From contig OU452226.1 in the NCBI GenBank assembly GCA_911728455.2, positions 10,205,498-10,269,497 of the forward strand: a stretch of DNA of 64,000 bases, given 5' to 3'. The notes beneath the pieces were generated by a model. That model saw only the letters and a program-made list of their open reading frames with translations, was not told the DNA's origin and did no database searches. The translations under genes and the position numbers were made by a program. The DNA comes from Marthasterias glacialis. Lineage: Eukaryota > Echinodermata > Asteroidea > Forcipulatida > Asteriidae. Positions 21,782-33,200 of the stretch are shown in pieces; position 1 is the first letter of the stretch; every line of letters begins with the position of its first letter.

Positions 21782-22520
21782 TGTCTTCTACACAAGACCT
21801 GTAACACATTACTTCTACCGATGACTTGAACGAATGATACCAGGCAAAGATGAAGCCTCTGAGGTTGGTTTTTGGAAAGTGATCATAAATAGATTTGTCG
21901 TCGCCCCACTATTCCTGCTCGGTTACTTCTAATTTAGCACAATGTTTGAGGTAAGAGAAAAGAGTAGAATTGATTAGATTAGGCATTAAAAATCTGCAAA
22001 ATATTTAACACCATCTGTCCTCTTTGTGCGGGTGAAACTAAGCGTTGCATGGTAAGTGCATACTCTGTCCACGCCCCTAAACAAAATGTCCGGGAGACCT
22101 TTGTTTTGGTATTCCGATTTTACACAATGGTGTGTTTGCACAACCTCCGTGTGCTGGCTCGGACAATAGTTGCGTGAATACAGGTCATCCAGCATGTACT
22201 GTTTAAAATAACCCAAATGCTCCTTAAAATAGAAAGGCTACATCTGTTTCCTTATTTTCTCAATTGAAATATTATGACTGCTTGCCCTTTGGAACTCAGA
22301 TTGCAAAGGTAACGGGGAGACTTATTTTTTGTACCAATGTTCTAATTTAATATAGTCTTGCAGGTATATTTGGTCCATGGATAAGGTTTTGAAATAACTC
22401 AAAAGGAAAATTAAAAGTTGATTATGTTTTCATTTTACTTCTCTGCAGTACCGAGTTCTGTTTGCCAGTGCTGTGGCATTCATCTGGACGATATACCTGA
22501 CCATTGTGCGAGGCAGTTAG
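21782..22520 (+). pseudogene. MPV17/PXMP2-family gene, decayed
   Basis: Two exon-like blocks of the family of small four-helix membrane proteins that includes peroxisomal PXMP2 and mitochondrial MPV17. Block one (21782-21950) follows a CCCTGTAG acceptor, ends at GAG|GTAAGA, and reads VFYTRPVTHYFYR, stop (TGA 21822-21824), LERMIPGKDEASEVGFWKVI, NRFVVAPLFLLGYF, stop (TAA 21930-21932), FSTMFE. It aligns with human PXMP2 around FFFTGPLSHFFYFFMEHWIP. Block two (22449-22520) follows CTCTGCAG and reads YRVLFASAVAFIWTIYLTIV then RGS and TAG, matching the PXMP2 end FRVLFANLAALFWYAYLAS. The intervening exon with the conserved NW-x-x-W-P-x-x-Q-F-x-N motif is absent from the 498 bp between them, and no convincing upstream exons were found. 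Two nonsense codons plus a missing exon indicate a pseudogene. Confidence 0.75.
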
Positions 22521-22563
22521 CTGTATTGTTACCACGATACGTTCAATGTTTTGTATCAATTTC

Positions 22564-22569
22564 AATAAA
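22564..22569 (+). promoter_or_regulatory. Polyadenylation signal of the decayed PXMP2-like gene
   Basis: AATAAA 44 bp past the stop of the terminal exon block at 22449-22520. Its presence supports that block being a true former 3' exon. Confidence 0.6.
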
Positions 22570-22819
22570 AATTATTTTGATAATACAATTTTTAGTCCGA
22601 CAGTTTCTTATGTTTGTCATAAATTGATGGTCTGACAGTCTTGCATTAATGAAATTAAAAGTATGTATTTATGGCAACTCAGCAGCTGTTTATATTTCCA
22701 GAATATGTTAAAAAAAATTCTTTATCAGGGATGAAGAATATTAAAATTTGTTTCACCTATAAGCACTTTAGACTCAGTACTTTCCCGAGTTCTGTAAAAA
22801 AGAAAACTCCTCAGGCATA

Positions 22820-22915
22820 TTACTTGGGTGGGATTTGAGCCTGCGACCTTTGCCATTCTAGAGAAGATGGCTTACCAACTAGACCACCGAGATTGCGCCG
22901 TAGCTATGAAGAGAA
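22820..22915 (-). mobile_element. tRNA-like SINE head, antisense
   Basis: Minus strand reads GGTGGTCTAGTTGGTAAGCC (A-box-like) and about 45 bp later GCAGGCTCAAATCCCACCC (B-box-like). The spacing fits a tRNA relic of a class different from the Leu-type SINEs. No intact tRNA fold is apparent. Confidence 0.5.
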
Positions 22916-23467
22916 TTGAGCGTCGAGAATTTGATTATATTCAAATTTGTATGAAAAATGTCACCTCCCAAGAATGGTTCACCACTCCCTTCCTATTGTA
23001 TGGGGATGTGCATGTAGGTCTATTTACAATACCTGTTTTTGTATTAGACAAAATATTCTCTTTCCTTTTTTGTTAAATAGTTTTGATTACTATGAATTGC
23101 TTGTTTGTGGCCCATTGAGTAAGACTACATTTCAATAAAACGTTCATTATTTACTGCCTTGCAAAAAAGTACGTCCCAACAAATTGTTTAGTCTTGGAAA
23201 GTGCACGTCATTTTCTTAAGTTGATATTATTGCCTTGTTTTTCATCTAATACAGTTAATAGTAACATAAGTATAAAGAAAGACGCTAACTTATGGCTCTT
23301 AGTGGGGTTTTCCTGTAGGTCTGCATATACAGCATTTGTGTGTTTCACGGGAAATCCCGTCAGGCAGGTATAGTTCAGAGTGTTGTTGCTTTTATCCTTT
23401 ACATTTGACCACAGTATGCAAAACAAAAAATGAAAAATGACATACAAAGTTGAATTAAATTATTATT

Positions 23468-23525
23468 GGCGTGTCGTGGCCAAGCGGATGAGAACACCGG
23501 ACCGAAGCTCTAGGCCCAATAAGCA
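23468..23525 (+). mobile_element. Leu-type SINE, 5' head fragment only
   Basis: GGCGTGTCGTGGCCAAGCGG and ACACCGGACCGAAGCTCTAG match the first 55 bp of the SINE at 2434, then the similarity stops. Truncation at the 3' side is unusual for a retroposed SINE and implies a later break or recombination. Confidence 0.65.
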
Positions 23526-23821
23526 TGGTGTTTGTTAACAATAAAGCTGTTTTTATTCAAACTTACTGGATTGTGTTTGAATTTGTTTAATAAGGTTTGT
23601 TGTGGTGATTAATATAATAGTATACTTCTATCTTATAGTGATTAGTCTAGTGCTTATTAAATTGTGTGGATTAAAAACAAATTCAAAAAGATATTAAAGA
23701 AGTAAATTAATTTTGAAAATGTTGGGGGAAATGTTGAAGTTGTGTTTTTTCAGTTAATTAAATAACTTATCATTATGTAGAAAATCTCCCATTTTGTAGT
23801 TGTTTGCCTCTCAGTAGAGCA

Positions 23822-23838
23822 CCCCCCCCCCCCCCCCC
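23822..23838. repeat. Poly-C tract (17 C)
   Basis: Homopolymer of 17 cytosines. Similar C or G runs occur near 23975, 25757, 31285, 40310, 43654, 56518, 58702 and 61763. Confidence 0.95.
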
Positions 23839-24295
23839 AAACAGGTCATAATTAGAGTAACTTTGTCAATTAGATATTTATTCAAACATACAGGAGGTGC
23901 ATACGAAATGTCAATAAGTAAAGTAGTTCTTGTACATTAAAGCTGGTTATGGATAGACTGGACTCATCATGGGCGGGGGGGGGGGTGTTGGGAGCTGGCC
24001 GGTGGGATGCAAATATTGGGACCAGCGACTTCTGTCAAGTCTAATTTAACCGCTTGCCTTCCACGCTGTTTACGGAGCCAGTCTATACCGCGTACAAAAA
24101 GACACGACAGTTCCTGGTTTGGATACGCGTCTGAGTCCCGACCGAGCCAACTCCCACACCCGACGAAGACCACTTCCTGCTTTTGTTCCTCCCTTTATCT
24201 TCCTCAAAGTACAGGATCATTTCACTACAAAGCACTTCATCTTTTAGCCCAGGTAACTTAGCACCGGTAACGGGAGAGTACTCGCAGAGTCAAAA

Positions 24296-27200
24296 ATGGC
24301 TGGGAAATTCGTAAGAGCGAGTAAATTTCGTCATGTTTTCGGCACATCAGCGAAGGCCGAGCAGCAGTTTACTTTCATCCGTGGTGTTAACGATGGGACA
24401 ACTGACGGACACATTTGTGCAGTCAACCCCAAGTTTGTGGCTCTTGCCACGAAACCACAGGGCGGCGGCGCCTTCCTTGTATTCAAGATTAATGAGGTAA
24501 ATTAATTTGTCTTGATATTAATTTATTAAACATATTAATAATAACTGGAAAGGGGTAGTTTTGCCAAGGACATGAATGAAAGGGGGTGGGGCAAGAACTT
24601 CCAATTTCTAACTAGCCATCTCTAAACTCAAGGTCCAGATTACATCTCATCACTATCAAGTAACACTTTAAGTTGCCATTAATTTATGAAAATGATTAAA
24701 TTTCCATAGTGAAAACATGTAATAAGGGTAGGTTTGTGGTAACACCAAGTTATACATCTCCTTCCTTTGACTTGAGTCTGGTCTTGTACTCTTGTTGATG
24801 GGTACTGCACCAAACATCAGTAAGTATCACTATCACTATCAGTCACTATCAGTGTTCTGGGGTCCTACTAATTGCCGACCCCTACCGACAACTCGAAAAA
24901 ACCTACCGACAACTCATTCCATATGCACTCTTAGTCACTGGTTTAAGCTTTATATGATAGATAATGTTATTATGAATCCTAAAATCCTTATTTTTACTTC
25001 TTTGATATCGTAGAAATAAGTATTTTCAATCACGGAATGTGATTTTCCGCGAAGCAGTAGCACCGTCCGCCATGATGCTCGATTACGCGTAGTGGACTAA
25101 ACCATTTATCGATGGGTATACTTAAAAGTTGTATGACAACAGAGGGCGCCCTTCTAAACTATATCGGGAAATAATTCCAGAATAAACCCTCTATACTCGT
25201 GTTGAATCATTTTTTCTTGAAGAGAAAAGGTTTAAAAATGTTCATATGTAAATGTAATTTTCATCAAACTAGAAATGCTACACATTTGCTTTTTGTAGAA
25301 TATTCAATTAATGCTCCATTTTAGAAGTGCGCCCTCTGTTGTCATACAAATGTTTACTATACCCATCGATAAATGGTTTAGTCCACTACGCATAATCAAG
25401 CATCATGGCGGACAGCACTACTGCTTCGCGGAAAATCAGATTCCGTGATTGAAAATACTTATTTCTCTTATTTTAAAGAAGTAAAAATAAGACTTCTAGG
25501 ATTCAAAGTAACATTATCTATCATTTAAAGCTTAAACCAGTGACTAAGAGTGCATTTGGAATGAGTTGTCGGTAGGTTTTTTCGAGTTGTCGGTAGGGAT
25601 CGGCAGGGGTCGGCAATTAGTAGGACCGGTGTTCTGTCCCAGCTTGACAATCGCCCCAACTATAGTTGGGACTGGTCCCAACTTGAGTGTTACAGTTGGG
25701 GCGCCCCAACTATAGTTGGGATTGCTGTAAATACAGAGTACCATCGGAGCCAGTACCCCCCCCCCCCACAGAATGTGATATGTCCGCACAAACGGCAACA
25801 CAATACTGAAATGACAATGTTCATTTCTTCAATTATTTTAACGAAATGGACAAGAATAAGAAATAAAATAATAATAGTATGAAGTTATTAACACCAATTA
25901 TTCTAGTACTTGATAACATTTGAGACGAATTAGAATTTTTGGTTTCTGAGAGAAGGGAAATTAAATCCGTACTTTGGAGACTGAAAACGTCACCTGTCAT
26001 GTGTCAGCCGTCAGAACCCTCTAAAAAAAAGACACTTGTAACCCACATGTTCTGTACATAATTAATTATGACGAGTTAGTGGCCCAGAAGACCGATACTA
26101 CTACTATCAACCAAAGGGCCTTTTCCAAACATCACAACACACAGGACCTATATCTTTACGTTCCATCTGATGGAGAAAGCAAGTATTATTGGTAGAATGT
26201 CTTGCTTAAGTGTCAAGATGGAGACTCGAACCCACACTCTGCTGATCAGAAACACCAGAGCTTGAGTTCAGCCATGAAACACCACAGTAGTGGTTGCATG
26301 CGCTTTCAGAAGAGCTAGTTTATACTCGATGTTTTTTTCCAGGAGATCTGCTTGGTTGTCTTCTGGAATGTCACTCATTTTGTACCCAAGTGGTTTCATA
26401 CCCATGGTTCATAGCACATTGACAAACATGACATACATGACATGCAGTAGACTAAAACACAATGACTGCCATTATGGAGAAAGGCTAGCATGCTACATGT
26501 CAAGAGGTTGTTGCGATGATCGTAAACCTACATCCTCCTGACGGTTGGAGACCGAAGGGTTACAAGACAAAACACATAATCGTTCGCCGGATGTGGCAAT
26601 TCGGCAATTTCTGTCAGACTAGTGACAAGATTTGCCCAATTTTTATCTATTTCAGTAATCTTGATACTCATTCGAAAAACACAGATTTGATCTTGGATGT
26701 ACAATGAATGCTTAAAATAATATATCGAGAAAATATTTGCAAGAAAAACGATCGAAAAACTTACCAAAGACTGTCCGAGTGGTTCATCAGCCAGGTTGTC
26801 ATTTTGAACCCCGCACTAACAATATCTCGACCAATCAGTGGAGACCCAGCTCGCGGAGCCTCTGCTGGCTGGCTTTTCTTGCTTTCAGACTCATCACCTG
26901 TGTGCGCGCAGACTGTAGTCTTGATTGGCGACGTTCGTTTTGTTAATGTACTTGCCGATTTCGCATAATGAATTACTGGAGAAGAGATATCTGTATCAAA
27001 CAAACATCTGGATCAAAACGTTTGATCCAGATTCCTAAACTTGCCCAGTCCCTCCGAGCTAGTCGATGTTGCGCCCTCTATCATTGACTAATGCAAAAAC
27101 TTGTGTTGCCAATCAAGACTACCATACATGTAGAGTACATGTATACATGTACGGAAATGAACGTTTCCGTACATGTGTACATGTACTCTACAATTATGGA

Positions 27201-30200
27201 TATGTACAGTCTATGCTGTCTACACGCTCACTACATAAGATACATACCCATAGCACACTACCATCCAGAAATGTCACAATGATTTAAGAAAAAAAACAGT
27301 TTTAGGGCTGTGGTTACCACAGCTAACGTGTGCTATTACCTATTGGAATAATTTCCAACCACGCATTGCATTTTGTGTGATTTTACCGCCAATTCTACGT
27401 AGTGAGTCATGGCCGAGCAGTCTAGAGCATCAAACTCAATTCTGATGGCTGAGTTATCGGAGTGTGGATTCGAATCTCGGTTCTTACACTTGTGGCCTTG
27501 GGCAAGACACTTATTTGTGATTGCTTCTCATCACCCAAAAGTAAATGGGTACCATTGAGGATAGAGATTGTTGATGTGAATGATTAGCAGCCCGTGCACT
27601 AGTTGGACTGCAAGTGCTGCATACTCCAAAGGAGATGAGATGGTTTCAGGAATGCTTGGGCAAGACACTTTATTTATGATTGCTTCTCATCACCCAAAAG
27701 TAAATGTGATGTGAGATGATCCAATAAATAGGGGAAGTAATAGGGGTAGTAAGGTGCTTTGATATAGGCCTAATGTTTAAAAGGGCCAAATAAATGCCAA
27801 TTTTTGTTATTATTACTAAGGGAATAAAAGAGTGTCGACGAGGTCTTAATCGGCCATATAAAACCGTCAGTGTCGAGGCCTGTGTGATATAAAGCACAGC
27901 CGCACAGCCGCAACACTGTAAGGTTTTGAACGGCCGATTCAGACAGAGTCACCACTCTTTTTTCCCATTCATAAATGCCCTTTTATTGTTAAGAAAATGT
28001 AACAAAAGTTAAGAGAATGACACAACAAACTTAGCTCGCTTTGTAATGATTTTTGCTGTACGTGTACATCACGTTCAGGAGCCCAGCTTTTGCACTATGG
28101 GTCTGTTTTGCGCCTCTTTGCATGCTTTATATACGTTTTCTAGTGTTAAGATTATCAAAGCAGGAAACCAGACCGGTCTTAAACAGCTCCAGCCATGTCT
28201 CTTTCAGGCATTTAATACCAAGTACACACGGTCATGTGACCACCTTTCAACCAATAGGAATGCTTTGGTATTTATGAATATAAATTGAAACCTGGAAACC
28301 ATCATTACAGGGGAACACGGGCCCAGAAAAATAGTGTCTCTGTAAGAGACTGTAATGTCATCTTGCTTTTTGGTCTCCAACAACTGCCCTGGATACTCCG
28401 GCAACACTGGTTATGATTGGTTATTGTATACCTTGATACTCTGAAGGTGTCTAGAGTTAGTCTTTTCTTTGTTGGCTTATTCTGGGTGTACATGTCCATG
28501 GGTATCATACACGTCTTGCGTAAAGGCTACCAAAAGTCCAGAGGATCCCCATCTAACGTTTCAATCACTTGATGCCAGGGTTTCCTTTTTGCAGTCAGTT
28601 CATGTGGTACTTGCCACCAAGTGCGGCACAAATAGACTAAAATATCACGACTAGGGCTATGTACTTTTAAAGTATTTACTTTTCTCTCTTGCAGCCTCTT
28701 CGCGTTGACCCTGATCACCCTCAGGTCAGAGGTCACAAGGGTAAAGTGCTTGACCTGGCATGGAATCCGTTTGATGACAACATCATCGCCAGCGGGGATG
28801 AGTATGCTGCCGTATACCTGTGGAACATCCCGGACGAAGGGTTGAGTCCAGATAAAGATTTGGAGCCAATGTTGAAACTTGACTACCATCAGAAGAAGAT
28901 CGTCAAGCTCTTGTGGCACCCTACAGCCGAGAATATCCTTCTAACAAGCGGTTAGTCATTTCTCTAACTCTCCCACTGTCTGACCATTCCATTTTATCCA
29001 CATGGTTTTGAATGATACACAAATCGCACTAAGCAGCCTGCAGATATGATATCATATGGTGAATGTACATGTACTCGTTTTGTAAAATGCACCCAGTTGT
29101 AGACGTAGTTCTATGCACAGTTGTTAACCATACACAGCCCTTGGTCATTAACATACTGGACAATTTTTATTGAAATGAGGGGAATTAAACTAAACTTCAG
29201 CTAGTAGAGTACCAACCATATCCGTGCATGTGTAAGACGCTGATAAAGTTGTATGTCCAAACTATTTCAAACATAATCTGTTTGGCTGTGCAGAAAAGGA
29301 ATCCATAGAACTCGGGGGGGAAAAAAACAAGAGGATATTTTATTTATTCTGACGGGCAGAGTAGTCACTGCCTAGCTGATCCTACCTGGCATCAGGCCAG
29401 GCTGACCGTAACAACCAGAGTTAGTTTGGGTGTTGAGTTACAAACACAGTGATTCACCCTTAAGATCCTCAAGCCATTAATATCTAACTGCACATTTTTT
29501 TTCAAAAATTCTGTTGGACTGACGACCGTGATAGTAACCTGATTGTGCTTTACATGGGATCGGGCACACTATATTATAAGCATTTATAAAGTGCTGTAAT
29601 GAAGAACATAGCACTTGTAATACCACAATAATTAGAATCCAAAAGTTGATGGTGTTGGATTTTGTTAAAGTGAGAAATTATCCCATTTATTAACTGCCGG
29701 GAGTTGGGCTTTGTGTAATCGCGAAACAGTCTGAACCAAAAATAAATCGACAAAATATATCATTGATTTGACATATTTTGTATCTGTACGATTATATTCC
29801 TCCCTGCTACAGCTCAAGACTGCAAGATTTTGATCTGGAATCTTGAGAGCGCCAGCGTCATTACAGAAGTCAGTCTGCCAGAAATGCCTTTTGGGGCTTG
29901 CTTCGACTACAATGGCAGTCGCTTTGCAGCGACGGCCAAGGACAAAAAGATTCGCGTGTTCAACTCTCACTCTGGCGAAATGTTGAAGGTATGAATCAAT
30001 AGTAAAGCTTAAAATTCTCTTTGATTAGCTTTTCTGTAGATGACTTTAAACCTCTCGAGGGCCTGCCAGATCGTACTTTTCAGTTTCTGAAAGAAAGTGA
30101 ATGTCTCTTTGTGAGTAACGAGACAGCACTCATTGTTAAAGAAGGTCTCAAAAATCAAATTCAGTTTTAATAATAATAATAATATTAATAATTATAATAC

Positions 30201-33200
30201 GCAGTTCTTATATAGCGCTTTATCACACCCGATGGGCGCCTCAAAGCACTCAGTATTTTTTCCTGCAAGGTATGATGAGTTACGTTTTTGAAGTATGAGA
30301 CCTGTTCCTTTACATAGCACCATGTAATGGTTCACAAGGTGCTGTGGCGCAATCTGCAGCCAATCAAACCAGGAACCCCGGAGCGAACCCCTTCTCTTTA
30401 AGATAAGTGCACTGGGTTCTTTTATGTGCATTACACAACACATGGGACCTACGGCTTTACGTCCCATCCGAAGGACGCAGCAATAATGGTTAAGTGTCTT
30501 GCTTAAGGACACAAGTGTCACGACCGGGACTTGAACCCATACTCTGCTGATCAGAAACACCAGAGCTTGAGTCCGGTGTTCTTATCCGCTTGGCCGTGAC
30601 ACGCCACAATGTAATGCACTCATTTGCCAATAGTTAAAATCTTTATGAAAGTAGAAAAAATTCCCTCTCCTACTTGATTTTAAAAGTGTAATAATTTGTT
30701 TGTTATTGTTAGTCAAGAATATATTCAGTTAACTATAGTATAACTCACTCTGCAAGAATGTGACCATGTATCCATCAAAAATTCATCAGCAGACAATACG
30801 CATCATACACAGGCCGGATACTTCACAGATGGCAAAGGAGGCAATTGCCTTCATGCCCCCTGGTCATTGCCTTGGTGCACCTTGAAACATTTCATCCCTG
30901 ATACTACATGGAGGCAATGAAGGCAATTGCCTTCATGCCCCCTGGTCACTGCCTTGGTGCCTTTTGAAATGTTTCAGGAGAAATTTGTGTTTTCCTCGCA
31001 GACATAATAGAAGTGTCCTTCACTGCTTTTCCCTTACAAGAATAAAGTATCAGGCGTGCATATGCTAACTGAATGAGTAACTCCTTGTCCATATTTTTCA
31101 TTTTTGTACTGTAACATTTTCTATCACGTTTTCCTCTTGTGCAGGAATGGGACGGTCACGAGGGGTCAAAACCACAGATGATTGCGTTCGTCAAACAGGG
31201 AATATTTACAACTGGTTTCGACAAAATGAGTGCCCGGCAGTTTGCACTCTGGAATGCGGTAATTTTGTTGAAAACCTTTCACCCCCTCCCCCCCCCCTCC
31301 ATCCCCACTCAGACGCAACAATGGAACAATATAAGGCCTGCTGAATGCAACAAGTCACTAGGGCCTAATGATGTAGAGCTGTTAAGCATAACAAACTTGC
31401 GTAGCAAAGTGCCATTTCTTAGCAGTAATGGGGTTACCAGTGATCCACAAAACAAAAGCAAACTTGTTAAGCGACATTTTCTGTTCTCTGAAATCTGGGG
31501 CATATCTCTGAACTAAACACCCCTTTTGGGTATTGTTTGGGTCAAACGTATTCATAAACTAATTTTAATTTATCATAAATTAACTCACCGAAACCACCCT
31601 CGCTTTTACAATTGCCCCATTCGAAAAGTATCTAGAGAAATTGTCATTTCCCTCAAAGAAATGGCCACCGCCAGGGAACAATTTGCTGTTGCCCTTCATG
31701 AACGAAGTTGAAGCCTTGTGAATAACTATATATAGGATTAGGACTCCGTACAGTTTTATAAAGAAATCTAGTAACCCATTTCACCTGACGTCACCACCAC
31801 AATCAATCTGTGGTTGCACATTTTTGGGAGTCAGTCTCGCTGTAAGCATTTTAAACGAAAGCTCACATTTCCACGCTCACCATATCTTCACACACAGTTT
31901 GTCTCTCAAAGTGGCATGACTATGTACAGTAGTTGTGTGAGACATCAGTGCAGGGGGTTTTAAACAATAAAGTACTAAATACTTTCAAGGTATGTAATTT
32001 CAACATTCAGTGAACGATATTATGAATAGAATTTAGGTCAGGGTCAGTCATTCCAAAACAAAATGAAGCATTATTATGGTTGGAATTTTCCACTGAAAAA
32101 GAAATTCTCAGTGAAAGTTTTGAAAATGTACATGTGAGCTTTCCGTTTTGTTTTGTCTGCAAATCCATTGCAAGGTTTAGAAAAGGCAAACGGTGTCCTC
32201 TATCAGAGTGGTATTGTGTTTCTGTTGTCTTTATGTCAACATGAACAATGTATTCATGTTGTTCAAAGTGCTTAGTTCAACAAAACAGGGATTGTTCTGA
32301 TCGGCCTGATGTATGAACTACTTAGATGCATGTATGATGTGTTCTCAGGGCTCGGCATAACCATTTGACTCTTGGGCCCAGTTTCATAGAGCTGCTTAAG
32401 CACAAAAAGTAGCTTAGCAATAGCACAACAAAATTATGCTTACCAGAATAAGGTTACCAGCCAAAATACCATGTCACATGCACTGTCTTTGACTGGGATC
32501 CTGCTAATTTTGGCTTAGCACAAAATTGTCAAGCAAAATGTTCTACCTGATAAGCAGCTCTATTGAAGTTGGGCCCTGGGCCCAGTTTCAGTAGAGCTGC
32601 TTTAGCACAAAAAGTAGCTGAGCACAAAACAACTGTGCCCACCAGAATAAGGTTACCAGCCAAAATAATGTTCCACATGTACCATTTGTGACTGGTTTCC
32701 TGCAATTTACAATTTTCTGGCGTGGTCAGCGCTTCGGATAGGATGCTCTATTCCAATTGGACTGCTGCTATGTATGAAGGAATGCGCTAACCAGGGGAGT
32801 GCTGGATGCCAGATGCATTTTACAGTGAAGGCAGAAAAATACACGTTGGCTAGTCTTGTTTCAATAAATGGTGATCCAATGTAAGATTTGATGGGGAATG
32901 ATTTTCTCCAACAATTTTGCATTGCAAAATATTTGGACTGGACATTTTTTGTGTGTGCACTCAATGCTAATATTGTGTAGCAAATGATGATTTTGAGTAG
33001 CACTTTGCTTAGCTATACTTTTTCACTGTTTGAGCTGCAAGCCCGCTGGTAATTTGGGTCTTGAATCTTTTTTTTTCTTTTTTCCAGAGGTTTGTAGTAA
33101 TTCAAGTTGTTGTTTATACACTTGTACATCATGGATGCTTTTAAATAATTGTTGTTGTTTTTTTTAATTGCGTTATTTTTATTTTTAATCACAGGAGACT

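Larger units (their letters stand above)
18854..24295. other. SETD6-coronin gap with a decayed gene and repeats
   Basis: The upstream side of SETD6 (minus) and of coronin (plus). It holds remains of an MPV17/PXMP2-family gene on the plus strand, palindromic elements, SINE fragments, poly-C tracts and a possible retrotransposon 3' end, all listed separately. Between about 21960 and 22420 and from 22930 to 23460 I see nothing recognisable. I find no clear TATA box for either flanking gene. Confidence 0.7.

Noticed and set aside
21986-22216. 76-codon minus-strand frame near the PXMP2-like remains
   Set aside because: Composition is protein-like but I recognise no family and see no splice or start support.
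28527-28919. 130-codon minus-strand frame
   Set aside because: Antisense shadow of coronin exon 2.
30192-30560. 122-codon minus-strand frame
   Set aside because: Lies wholly within an antisense SINE; the same peptide-like words recur in other SINE copies.
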